11,390 nucleotides of DNA from JBCBJZ01 sp038522635. Lineage in GTDB: Bacteria; Pseudomonadota; Alphaproteobacteria; Rhizobiales; Hyphomicrobiaceae. Of this stretch, positions 1 through 6,572 are shown in pieces. The stretch spans positions 1 to 11,390 of the forward strand of contig JBCBJZ010000120.1 of NCBI GenBank assembly GCA_038522635.1. The letters run 5' to 3'. Position 1 is the stretch's first letter; every line of letters begins with the position of its first letter. Made by a program: the position numbers and the translations under genes. The notes beneath the pieces are model-generated. The model worked only from the letters and a program-made list of their open reading frames with translations, searched no databases and was not told the DNA's origin.

Positions 1-404
1 GGCGCTTTGAAGACTTGCTCTACGTGGATGGGGGCCCAAGTTCGACGAAGACCGTGGGGCACCTGCGGATGAACGGGCGTGAAGTGTTCCGTCACGCGGT
101 CCAGAAGATTTCCGGGGTGATCGACGAGACGCTGGTGCAGACGGGCCTGCGCGCCGATGAGATCGACCTGTTCGTGCCGCATCAGGCCAACAAGCGGATT
201 TTGGACGGCATCGCGAAGAAGCTGAAGGTCGCGCCCGAAAAAATCGTGGTGACCCTAGAGCGGCACGGAAACACGTCTGCGGCGTCCATTCCCTTGGCGC
301 TGAATTTGGCCTTCGAGCAACGCCGCGTGCATCCCGGCAACTTGGTCCTGCTCGAAGCGATGGGCGGCGGGTTCACGTGGGGTGCAGCGCTCGTGCGGTG
401 GTGA
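1..404 (+). CDS. fabH: 3-oxoacyl-[ACP] synthase III (FabH), C-terminal part
   Basis: This is the last 133 residues of beta-ketoacyl-ACP synthase III, the cytoplasmic condensing enzyme that starts type II fatty acid synthesis by joining acetyl-CoA to malonyl-ACP. The reading frame enters from the left edge (codons in phase from base 3), so the start and the catalytic Cys are outside the window. Two of the three catalytic residues are visible: His in VPHQANKRI (fragment residue 60) and Asn in HGNTSAASIPLAL (fragment residue 90). Their 30-residue spacing matches His244/Asn274 of the E. coli enzyme. The end GGGFTWGAALVRW is the normal FabH C-terminus, so the gene is intact at this end. It stops with TGA at 402-404. 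The next gene is ihfA, an order typical of Alphaproteobacteria, where plsX normally lies upstream of fabH. Confidence 0.97.
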   Translation, partial: RFEDLLYVDGGPSSTKTVGHLRMNGREVFRHAVQKISGVIDETLVQTGLRADEIDLFVPHQANKRILDGIAKKLKVAPEKIVVTLERHGNTSAASIPLALNLAFEQRRVHPGNLVLLEAMGGGFTWGAALVRW

Positions 405-730
405 AGCGGGGCCGTTTGCGCCAAGCTACGAGCCGTCGCGCCGCGTTTCCCAAGGCTCGCGCCAGCGTTTCCCAAGGCTCGCGCCAGCGTTTCCAAGCCT
501 CGCGCAGCGTTTCCGAGCCTCGCGCCAGCGTGACCGCAAAGGCACATCATGCACACCCGCTGAGCGTGGCCACGACGCGCGCCCTAGAAGCATCTTGTGT
601 GCCCTGTCAATCGATGCTTTCTTGAAATTATTGCGCATTTTCATGAGCTTGGCCGGTTTGTTGGCCATTGACCCTCGCACGGGCGAACCGTAGCATGAAC
701 GCGCAGCGGGTTTGGGGAGGCGAGACACCT
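405..730. other. fabH-ihfA intergenic region
   Basis: This gap of 326 nt contains a 20-22-bp tandem repeat (443-530), then a locally AT-rich patch around 620-665 that is the likeliest place for an ihfA promoter. No convincing -35/-10 pair can be read there. A GGGGAGG ribosome binding site for ihfA sits at 714-720. Short open frames here begin inside fabH in other phases or are read through the repeat, and none resembles a protein family. No intrinsic terminator (GC stem followed by T-run) is visible after fabH. Confidence 0.6.
443..530. repeat. non-coding tandem repeat, four units of 20-22 bp
   Basis: Units 1 (443-464) and 2 (465-486) are identical 22-mers beginning GCGTTTCCCAAGGCTCGCG. Unit 3 (487-506, 20 nt) and unit 4 (507-527, 21 nt) are diverged copies with CC(A/G)AGCCTCGCGC in place of CCCAAGGCTCGCGC. 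A fifth start (GCG, 528-530) follows. The array lies between fabH and ihfA outside any supported gene. Identical neighbouring units next to diverged ones suggest recent slippage or unequal copying. Function is unknown. Confidence 0.9.
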
Positions 731-1055
731 ATGGGTGGTAAGACGTTGACGCGTGCTGATTTGGCTGAGGCGGTGGTGCAGAAGGTTGGTCTGCCCCGCA
801 ACGAGTCACATGAGCTTGTAGAGCGCGTGCTTTTCGAAATATCAGACAGCCTGACGAACGGCGAGCAGGTGAAGTTATCGTCCTTCGGTTCGTTCGGGAT
901 CCGCGAAAAGGGCGAGCGTGTTGGGCGCAACCCGCAACCCTAAGACGGGCAAGGAAGTCCCGATCACGCCGCGGCGCGTCCTGGTTTTCCGGGCTTCCAA
1001 CATCATGAAGGACCGGATTAATTCCGGCCTCGGCGGGCGTAAAGCGGCGGAATAA
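731..1055 (+). pseudogene. ihfA: integration host factor alpha subunit, frameshifted by a 7-bp duplication
   Basis: IHF-alpha pairs with IHF-beta to bend DNA sharply at specific sites in recombination, replication and transcription. The first frame (731-943) reads MGGKTLTRADLAEAVVQKVG ... KLSSFGSFGIREKGERVGRNP, a clear IHF-alpha, then QP and TAA after 70 residues. The rest of the protein (KTGKEVPITPRRVLVFRASN ... RKAAE) continues in the +1 frame and ends with TAA at 1053-1055. The cause is a perfect tandem duplication of CGCAACC (926-932, 933-939). Removing one copy gives GRNPKTG and a 105-residue protein, normal for the family. The truncated product would lack half of the DNA-binding arm and the C-terminal helices. 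The start at 731 is set by GGGGAGG at 714-720; an in-frame ATG at 695 has no family support. The lesion may be real, a sequencing or assembly error, or recoded during translation (see findings). Confidence 0.9.
926..939 (+). repeat. 7-bp tandem duplication CGCAACC x2 inside ihfA
   Basis: CGCAACC occurs twice, back to back, exactly where ihfA encodes the RNP tip of the DNA-binding beta-arm. The extra copy shifts the frame by +1 and brings TAA (941-943) into frame. Deleting either copy restores the conserved GRNPKTGKEVP reading. Confidence 0.95.
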
Positions 1056-1267
1056 GCCCAGTGTCCTTTCCGCGAGCGCAGCGTGTCGCGTGGCGGGCTT
1101 GATGAAGCGGGCAGCGGCGATCGGACGGCTTCGCGTTGAAACGGATGGCGCCACGGGGCCGACGTGCGGTCTTGCGTTTGCCAGGCGCCACTTAGGTTCT
1201 GCGCGGCTTCGTCTGTCGTTGAAACATGCCAACCCGCAACCGCCTTAAAAGCTTCAGGGCTGTGACC

Positions 1268-1900
1268 ATGGCGCAAAAAGCAGATGACGCCTTCAAGACG
1301 ATCTCCGAAGTGGCCGATCTGCTCGGCATCCAAAAGCACGTGCTGCGTTTTTGGGAGAGTAAGTTCTCGCAGGTAAGGCCGATGAAACGTGGCGGCGGGC
1401 GTCGCTTCTATCGTCCTGAAGACATGGCACTGCTGCGCGGCATCCGTCATCTGCTGCACACCGAGGCTTACACGATCAAAGGCGTGCAGAAGATTCTGCG
1501 CGAGCAGGGCGTCGATTTCGTCAAGGCGTCTTGGCAGCCGAAGGACGCGCAGACCGCGCCACCAGCCCGCGCGAAAGCGCCATCGTCAAAGGCGCGCGCG
1601 AACAACCGCGGCGGGCGCCGGACAGCGGCGACGGCGCGCGCAGGTGCAGCCGCCCCACGCCACAAGGCCGCGTCGACGGGCACAACCACCGGCGAAGGAA
1701 CAGCGCCGCCGGCGGCACTGCCGCCAGATGCAGACGGGTTGAACAAGGCGGCCGCCATGGCTCTGCGGTCGAGCGCACTTGCCGGCAGCCAACGCGCGCT
1801 GCTGACCCGCGCCATCGCCGAACTCGATCTTGCACGCGCGCACCTGAAGGGTGAGCCGACCCGCGCTCGAGGCCAACGCACGCGCAAGCGTTCCGCTTGA
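1268..1900 (+). CDS. MerR family transcriptional regulator (ihfA-linked type)
   Basis: A 210-residue DNA-binding protein. Residues 9-78 form a MerR-type winged helix-turn-helix: FKTISEVADLLGIQKHVLRFWE, then the wing MKRGGGRRFYRPEDMALLRG and LLHTEAYTIKGVQKIL. This is the heavy-metal-independent, MlrA/CueR-like N-domain commonly encoded beside ihfA in Proteobacteria. There are no metal-binding cysteines. Residues about 92-156 are a low-complexity Ala/Arg/Pro/Thr linker. A short helical tail (GLNKAAAMALRSSALAGSQR to HLKG, 158-194) is a likely dimerisation or effector segment, and the C-terminus is very basic. I chose ATG 1268 because MAQKADDAFKTISEVADLL matches the usual family start and a weak AGGG lies 8 nt upstream; an ATG at 1226 would add 14 residues without a visible ribosome binding site. 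The target genes and signal are unknown. Confidence 0.9.
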   Translation: MAQKADDAFKTISEVADLLGIQKHVLRFWESKFSQVRPMKRGGGRRFYRPEDMALLRGIRHLLHTEAYTIKGVQKILREQGVDFVKASWQPKDAQTAPPARAKAPSSKARANNRGGRRTAATARAGAAAPRHKAASTGTTTGEGTAPPAALPPDADGLNKAAAMALRSSALAGSQRALLTRAIAELDLARAHLKGEPTRARGQRTRKRSA

Positions 1901-1936
1901 AGCTCGATCGGTGGCGGCCCAACATCGCTCACCGAC

Positions 1937-1956
1937 GGTGATCCTGATCGATCACC
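1937..1956. repeat. inverted repeat GGTGATC-N6-GATCACC after merR
   Basis: Perfect 7-bp arms (1937-1943 and 1950-1956) surround the 6-nt loop CTGATC, 36 nt after the merR stop. No T-run follows, so it is not a standard intrinsic terminator. It could be a weak hairpin or a protein-binding site. Confidence 0.45.
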
Positions 1957-2066
1957 CGATGATCCAGGCTTCGTGCGGCTCTCGCGATCGTGCCACGTCG
2001 TGCAAGCGCGCGCACGCCTCTCTCAACGCGGCGCGCACGAATGCGCCCGCACTTCCACGAACACCA

Positions 2067-2094
2067 TTGATCACGCCTGCCCCGCCGCTATGGT
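2067..2094 (+). promoter_or_regulatory. candidate sigma70-type promoter for tctC
   Basis: TTGATC (2067-2072) and TATGGT (2089-2094) are separated by 16 nt, four of six matches to each consensus element. Position is sensible: it would give an 80-nt leader before the tctC start. This is found by eye in GC-rich DNA and is weak evidence. Confidence 0.3.
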
Positions 2095-2103
2095 AGGCGT
2101 CGA

Positions 2104-2150
2104 GGGGGGGGCGGCAAGCGCGCGCTTTGCCCGCAGCCTTCATCCCCCCC
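2104..2150 (+). promoter_or_regulatory. GC-rich structured leader upstream of tctC
   Basis: A run of eight G (2104-2111) can pair with a run of seven C (2144-2150). Inside it lies a second hairpin built on the perfect palindrome AAGCGCGCGCTT (2116-2127), extended by GGC on the left and GCC on the right with one unpaired T. The whole structure ends 15 nt before the tctC ribosome binding site (GGAGG, 2166-2170). There is no T-run, so a leader structure affecting stability or translation is more likely than a terminator. Confidence 0.4.
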
Positions 2151-2180
2151 GCAATCCATACCTTTGGAGGAACACGTTCC

Positions 2181-3170
2181 ATGTCGATCTACAAAGCTGC
2201 GGTCGGTGCTGTTGCCGCCGCCGGGCTCGCGCTGACGCTTAACGCGCCCCACGCGCAAGCGGCCGGCCACGCCGTCGATCTGCCTTGCTCCACCGCTCGC
2301 CTGATCGTCCCGTGGAAAGCGGGTGGCGGTACGCACATCATCTTCTCGATTTTCGAAGAGATCATCAACAAGTCGAACCCGAAGACCAAAATCCAGGTCG
2401 TCACGATCCCCGGCCAGGGTGGCAATAAGGGCGCGAAAGAAGCCCGCAAAGCCAAGGCCGATGGCTGCACGTTGTTCGCGATCCACCAAAGCGCGATCGT
2501 GAGCTTCCTGGCAGGCCGCGTCGGTTTCACCTGGGATGCCTTTGACATGGTCGCGCAGGTTACCTCGACGCCGGAGATCATCGGCGCGTCGGGCAAAGCG
2601 CCCTTCAAGGACTTCAACGACCTGATCGCTCAGGCCAAGGCGAAACCCGGTACGATCCCGCTGGGTGCCACGCTCGGCTCGACCAGCCAGTTCATGTGGC
2701 TGTTGATCGAGGAGCTGAACCCCGGTGCGAAATTCAAATACGTGCCCTTCGATGGCACCAAGGAACGCGTGACGGCGCTGCTGGCCAACACCATCCAGCT
2801 TGGCACCATCAACATCCCGACCGCGAAGAAGAACGTGGCGCAGGGCACGCTCAAAGCCTACGCGTTCGCTGGCGATAAACGCTCACCGTTCTTCCCCGAT
2901 CTGCCGACCCTGAAAGAACTCGGCACCGACATGACCTACTCGCTCGATCGCGGTGTTGTTGCGCCGAAGGGTACGCCCAAGCCGATCATCGCGTTCTGGT
3001 CGCAAGTGTTTAAAAAGGCGGCTGAAAACCCAGAGCTGCTTGAGAAGCTCAAAGCCAAAGGCACGCCCGTGAAGTGGGTGGGACCGGAAGCCTACGCGGC
3101 CTGGTTCAAGAAGACCTACACGGCGCACGAGAAGGTCGCGATCAAGATCGGCATGTACAAGAAAAAGTAA
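2181..3170 (+). CDS. tctC: tripartite tricarboxylate transporter substrate-binding protein (TctC/Bug family)
   Basis: A 329-residue periplasmic receptor that binds a small carboxylate and delivers it to the TctA/TctB membrane complex. Residues 1-27 are a signal peptide: Lys5, a hydrophobic Ala/Leu/Val core, and an AQA cleavage site before AGHAVDL. The mature start CSTARLIVPWKAGGGTHII is the family's first beta-strand and GGGT loop, which helps bind the carboxylate. Length is normal for the family (about 300-330). The start is fixed by GGAGG at 2166-2170, 10 nt upstream, and by the signal peptide; an upstream in-frame ATG at 2127 would spoil the signal. TctC is followed by a strong terminator and then tctB/tctA, so receptor mRNA may exceed membrane-protein mRNA. 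Bug-type receptors bind varied ligands (citrate, aspartate, glutamate, nicotinate and others), and the sequence does not decide which. Confidence 0.95.
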   Translation: MSIYKAAVGAVAAAGLALTLNAPHAQAAGHAVDLPCSTARLIVPWKAGGGTHIIFSIFEEIINKSNPKTKIQVVTIPGQGGNKGAKEARKAKADGCTLFAIHQSAIVSFLAGRVGFTWDAFDMVAQVTSTPEIIGASGKAPFKDFNDLIAQAKAKPGTIPLGATLGSTSQFMWLLIEELNPGAKFKYVPFDGTKERVTALLANTIQLGTINIPTAKKNVAQGTLKAYAFAGDKRSPFFPDLPTLKELGTDMTYSLDRGVVAPKGTPKPIIAFWSQVFKKAAENPELLEKLKAKGTPVKWVGPEAYAAWFKKTYTAHEKVAIKIGMYKKK

Positions 3171-3189
3171 GCGCGTCGCAGCGCAAGGG

Positions 3190-3224
3190 GGCCGGGGCGG
3201 ATCGATCGCCCCGGCCGTTTTTTT
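3190..3224 (+). terminator. intrinsic terminator between tctC and tctB
   Basis: A perfect 10-bp stem, GGCCGGGGCG (3190-3199) with CGCCCCGGCC (3207-3216), closes a 7-nt loop and is followed by G and seven T (3218-3224). It lies 20 nt after the tctC stop. It should end most tctC transcripts, so downstream genes need either read-through or their own promoter in 3225-3310. Confidence 0.93.
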
Positions 3225-3326
3225 CAGCGCATTCACTTTTGCCTGTCTTTTCGTTTGTTCGTTTGAACGTTGGCAGATGCACCCGCCGGGATGCGGACGA
3301 ATGCCAAGCGTCGGGAGGCGCTTTCC

Positions 3327-3989
3327 ATGAGCAGCGCGCGCGCACAGCATCGCGCCATCACCCGCGAACGTGTGATCGCCATTCTGCTTTTGTTGTTTTG
3401 CGGCTTCCTGTTCTGGAGCACGGGGCAGATCCGCGATCCGCAGTTCGGCGAACTCTCGCCCGCGGCCTGGCCGACCGGCGTGGTCTACGTGCTGACGGGC
3501 TTTTGCCTGATCTACTTTCTGCAGGCGATCCTTGCGAAAGTGAGTGCTGAAGCGCCTGCGGCAACCGAGGCGGCCATGGCGCCCGCGCAACCGCCGGCGC
3601 CGACGCTCGCGGATCGTTCGACGCCCGCTTCCGCTGCCTCGAGCACTGATGCTTCCGCTGCCGCGAGCACTGGCGCCTCCGCACCTTCGCAGCAAGCGGA
3701 GGGCGATGACACGCCTCAGGGCGTGGTTGGCTGGCTCGCCTATTTCCTCAACCCGATCCTGTGCTTCGCGCTTTACTTCGGGTTCCTTGCCACACTGCCC
3801 TATTTCGGCACGTTGATCGGCGGCACGCTGCTCGTGTTCGCGCTGCTCACCGTGCTAGGCGGCATCAGCCTGCGCGCGGTTGCCCTGCATGCCGCCATCG
3901 CGGTGTTATCGGTCGGCGCCATGTGGGCGCTCTTCACCTTCGGCTTACGCGTGCTGTTGCCGCGTGGTGAACTCATCCCCGGGATCTGA
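3327..3989 (+). CDS. tctB: tripartite tricarboxylate transporter small membrane subunit TctB
   Basis: A 220-residue inner-membrane protein, the small subunit of the TTT secondary transporter. Four membrane segments are visible: about residues 15-34 (RVIAILLLLFCGFLFWSTGQ), 50-70 (TGVVYVLTGFCLIYFLQAILA), 138-178 (two close hydrophobic stretches including LNPILCFALYFGFLATL and GTLIGGTLLVFALLTVLGG) and 185-207. The RDPQFGELSPAAWPT segment after the first helix is typical of TctB. Residues 72-132 are an unusually long Ala/Pro/Ser/Thr loop carrying an 8-residue tandem repeat. The start at 3327 is chosen from GGGAGG (3313-3318), 8 nt upstream; in-frame TTG 3270 and ATG 3291 lack such a site. The stop is only 6 nt before tctA, so the two are almost certainly co-translated. 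Confidence 0.9.
   Translation: MSSARAQHRAITRERVIAILLLLFCGFLFWSTGQIRDPQFGELSPAAWPTGVVYVLTGFCLIYFLQAILAKVSAEAPAATEAAMAPAQPPAPTLADRSTPASAASSTDASAAASTGASAPSQQAEGDDTPQGVVGWLAYFLNPILCFALYFGFLATLPYFGTLIGGTLLVFALLTVLGGISLRAVALHAAIAVLSVGAMWALFTFGLRVLLPRGELIPGI
3627..3683 (+). repeat. 24-bp in-frame tandem repeat in tctB
   Basis: Two 24-bp units (3627-3650 and 3651-3674) and a 9-bp partial third encode ASAASSTD, ASAAASTG and ASA in the loop between the second and third membrane segments of TctB. The unit is a multiple of three, so copy changes would keep the frame. Confidence 0.9.
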
Positions 3990-3995
3990 CGCCCT

Positions 3996-5675
3996 ATGAT
4001 CATCGAGAACACGCTGGCGGCGATCGCTGAGTTGGCCACGCTCAAGACGCTGCTGTTGATGGCAGTGGGTGCGATCGCCGGCTTGATCGCGGGCTCCATC
4101 CCTGGGTTCACGATCGCCATGGCGGTCGTGCTAACGCTGCCCTTCACGTTCGGCATGGAGCCGGCGCAGGGCATCGCCACCATGATCGGCGTGTTCGTGG
4201 GCGGGCTGTCGGGCGGTCTCATGGCCGGCATCTTGATCGGCATCCCCGGCACGCCATCCTCGGTGGCAACGACGTTTGACGGCTTCCCGTTGGCACGCCG
4301 CGGCGAGCCCGGCTACGCGCTGGGGCTTGGCGTGTGGTCATCGTTCTTTGGCGGCGTGATCTCATCGCTGCTGTTGATTGCGGTCGCACCGCAACTGGCG
4401 CGTGTCGGCCTGGAATTCCAGCCGTGGGACTATTTTTCGCTGATCTTCTTCGCGCTGACCGTGACCGCCAGTCTCGCCGGTGAAAACATGATCAAGGGCT
4501 TGATCGCGGGCGCGCTCGGCCTCGTGATCGCGACCGTCGGCGAAGACGACATCACCGGCGTCAAGCGCTTCGACTACGGCGTCGATTATCTGGGTGAAGG
4601 CTTCGCGTTCCTTCCCGTGCTGATCGGGCTCTTCGCTTTCTCGCAGTTGATGTCGGACATTCGCGACCGCACCGCGGCCCGCAAGTCGTTGACCGACATG
4701 CGTGCGGTCAGCGTGCGCATCGAGCACCGCCGCGCGGTCGCCACGATCATGCGCAGTTGGGTCAACACGGTGCGCTCAGCGTTTATCGGCGTCTTCACCG
4801 GCGTGCTTCCCGCAGCCGGCTCGTCGATCTCCAACATCCTCGCCTACGACCAAGCGAAGAAATCGTCCAAGACGCCAGGCGAATTTGGCAAAGGTCACCC
4901 CGACGGCATCATCGCCCCCGAAGCCGCCAACAACGCGACCGCAGGTGGTGCGCTCATCACCATGATGGCGCTCGGCATTCCGGGCGACGTGATCACCGCC
5001 GTCATGTTGGGCGCGCTGCTCATCCACGACGTGGTCCCGAGTCCCAGCTTCATCGCCGAGCAGCCGAAGATCGCCTACGCGATTTTCATCGCCTTCTTCT
5101 TCGCCAACTTCCTGGTGCTCGGCTTACAGACGGTGGCGCTGCGCGGTTTCGTTTTGGTGACGCGGGTGCGCATGTACGTGCTCGCCTCGATCATCCTGGT
5201 TTACTGCGGGATCGGCGTCTTTGCGCTTAACAACATCGTCAACGACATGTGGACGTTGGCGATTTTCGGCGTCGTCGGTTACGCGATGCGAAGCCTCGGC
5301 TTTCCTTTGGCGCCGATGATCTTGGGGGTTGTGCTGGGGCCGATCGCGGAGCGCTGGCTGTCGCGTTCGCTGGCCTTGTCGACCGACCCGTTGCAGTTCA
5401 TCACGCATCCCTGGTCGCTATTTTTCATCATCCTCAGCATCTTCTCGATCGGCTTCAGCTATTACCAGCGCGAGCGCGGCAAGAAGGCATGGACGCTGGC
5501 CTATGCGCCAGCCCTGCTGCTGTGCCTGACACCGCCGCTCTTCATGATGGGGGGCGTGGTACGTCCGGTGCTGGCGGGCGTGATGATCATCGCGGCGGTA
5601 TGGCTTGCCGTGAAAGCACCGCGTGTTTGGAAGCAATGGCAGGCTGATGCAGCCGCGCCTGCGCGCCAGCCGTAA
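3996..5675 (+). CDS. tctA: tripartite tricarboxylate transporter large membrane subunit TctA
   Basis: A 559-residue polytopic inner-membrane permease, the channel subunit of the TTT system, which moves the TctC-delivered carboxylate using the ion gradient. Family signatures are clear in both halves: GSIPGFTIAMAVVLTLPFTF (33-52), GILIGIPGTPSSVATTFDG (78-96) with RRGEPGYALGLG (101-112), then GVLPAAGSSISNILAYDQAK (269-288) and GKGHPDGIIAPEAANNATAG (299-318) followed by MALGIPGD (324-331). About 11-12 hydrophobic segments are visible. It is somewhat longer than the usual 500 residues, mostly through an extra hydrophobic C-terminal section (about 470-545). No Shine-Dalgarno is seen before ATG 3996, in line with coupling to tctB 6 nt upstream. 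Its TAA overlaps the ATG of the dehydrogenase-like gene by one base. Confidence 0.96.
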   Translation: MIIENTLAAIAELATLKTLLLMAVGAIAGLIAGSIPGFTIAMAVVLTLPFTFGMEPAQGIATMIGVFVGGLSGGLMAGILIGIPGTPSSVATTFDGFPLARRGEPGYALGLGVWSSFFGGVISSLLLIAVAPQLARVGLEFQPWDYFSLIFFALTVTASLAGENMIKGLIAGALGLVIATVGEDDITGVKRFDYGVDYLGEGFAFLPVLIGLFAFSQLMSDIRDRTAARKSLTDMRAVSVRIEHRRAVATIMRSWVNTVRSAFIGVFTGVLPAAGSSISNILAYDQAKKSSKTPGEFGKGHPDGIIAPEAANNATAGGALITMMALGIPGDVITAVMLGALLIHDVVPSPSFIAEQPKIAYAIFIAFFFANFLVLGLQTVALRGFVLVTRVRMYVLASIILVYCGIGVFALNNIVNDMWTLAIFGVVGYAMRSLGFPLAPMILGVVLGPIAERWLSRSLALSTDPLQFITHPWSLFFIILSIFSIGFSYYQRERGKKAWTLAYAPALLLCLTPPLFMMGGVVRPVLAGVMIIAAVWLAVKAPRVWKQWQADAAAPARQP

Positions 5676-6511
5676 TGGCGCCGGCATCGTTGCCATCATC
5701 TGCGCCGCTCAGTGTTGCGGTGGCCGGGTTAGGGGCCATCGGCATGCGGGTCGCGCAGGCCCTCGATGAGGGCGTTGTCCCCGGGTTACGCTTAAGCGCG
5801 GTCGCCGCGGCCAGGCCCGATCGCGCGCGCGCCCGCGTGAGCGCCTTGCGTGCGCCACCGCCCGTGGTCGCGCTTTCTGGCCTCGCCGACCACGCCGACG
5901 TCATCGTTGAGTGCGTTCCGGCGGCCCATGTGCCGGATCTGTTAGCGCCGGCCATCGAAGCGGGGCGCACGATCCTGCCGCTGTCCGTGGGCGTGCTGCT
6001 CGAGCACGACGGGTTCATCGCGCGTGCTGCGCAAACCGGCGCCAAGCTGATCGTGCCGACCGGGGCGCTGATCGGCCTTGATACGGTGCGGGCGATGGCG
6101 GTGGGGCGCGTGCATGAGGTGCGTCTTGAAACGCGGAAGCCGCCGGCGGGGCTTGCGGGCGCGCCTTATCTGCTTCAGCACGGGATCGACCTTGAAGGGC
6201 TGCGCGAGCCGCGCTGCGTCTTCGAAGGCAATGCGCGGGAAGCGGCGCGCGGTTTTCCAGCCAACGTCAACGTCGCTGCCGCGTTGGCGCTTGCCGGCGT
6301 CGGGCCCGAGCGCACGCGCGTCGAGATTTGGGCCGATCCGAGCCTGACCAGGAACGTGCAGGCGGTCACCCTGCGCTCGGATGCGGGCGAAGCGCAGATG
6401 ACGATGTACAACGTGCCGAGCGATGAGAACCCGCGGACAGGGCGGATCGTGGCGCAGTCGGTCATCGCGGCGCTGGCGAGGCTTCGGGCGCCGTTGACGG
6501 CCGGTAGCTGA
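5675..6511 (+). CDS. L-aspartate dehydrogenase-like protein (DUF108/NadX family)
   Basis: A 278-residue NAD(P)-dependent oxidoreductase of the aspartate dehydrogenase family, whose members interconvert L-aspartate and iminoaspartate/oxaloacetate plus ammonia. The Rossmann motif GLGAIG is at residues 18-23 (VAVAGLGAIGMRV). Family blocks follow: VECVPAAHV, LPLSVGVLLE, LIVPTGALIGLDTVRA (125-140), LETRKPP (151-157), VFEGNAREAARGFPANVNVA (182-201), ALALAGVGPERTRVEIWADP and NVPSDENPRTGRIVAQSVIAAL. In characterised members I recall a conserved His in the N-x-H-x-I/V segment after ADP; here it reads RNVQAV, with Gln229. Its ATG lies within the tctA stop (TAATG), and there is no ribosome binding site of its own, so it is coupled to tctA. 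The link to a TTT transporter suggests it handles the imported acid or a product of it. The exact substrate is uncertain. Confidence 0.88.
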   Translation: MAPASLPSSAPLSVAVAGLGAIGMRVAQALDEGVVPGLRLSAVAAARPDRARARVSALRAPPPVVALSGLADHADVIVECVPAAHVPDLLAPAIEAGRTILPLSVGVLLEHDGFIARAAQTGAKLIVPTGALIGLDTVRAMAVGRVHEVRLETRKPPAGLAGAPYLLQHGIDLEGLREPRCVFEGNAREAARGFPANVNVAAALALAGVGPERTRVEIWADPSLTRNVQAVTLRSDAGEAQMTMYNVPSDENPRTGRIVAQSVIAALARLRAPLTAGS

Positions 6512-6560
6512 CAGGGCGTGTAGCTGACGGCCGGGTAGCTCAACCGTAGGCCGTTAACGG
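6496..6560. repeat. short direct repeat and palindrome between aspDH-like gene and PPTase
   Basis: GACGGCCGGTAGCT (6496-6509, covering the end of the dehydrogenase gene) recurs as GACGGCCGGGTAGCT (6526-6540), with a further GTAGCT between them. Just downstream is the perfect 10-bp palindrome CCGTTAACGG (6551-6560). No T-run follows, so it is not a clear terminator. The palindrome could be an operator for the next gene; evidence is by eye only. Confidence 0.5.
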
Positions 6561-6572
6561 TGGGCCGCCCGC

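Noticed and set aside
443..530. CRISPR array
   Set aside because: Units are directly abutting with no spacers, only 20-22 bp, and there are no cas genes.
2883..3695. A 270-codon minus-strand open frame over tctC/tctB
   Set aside because: It is the high-GC antisense shadow of two well-supported genes, Arg-rich and without family resemblance or ribosome binding site.
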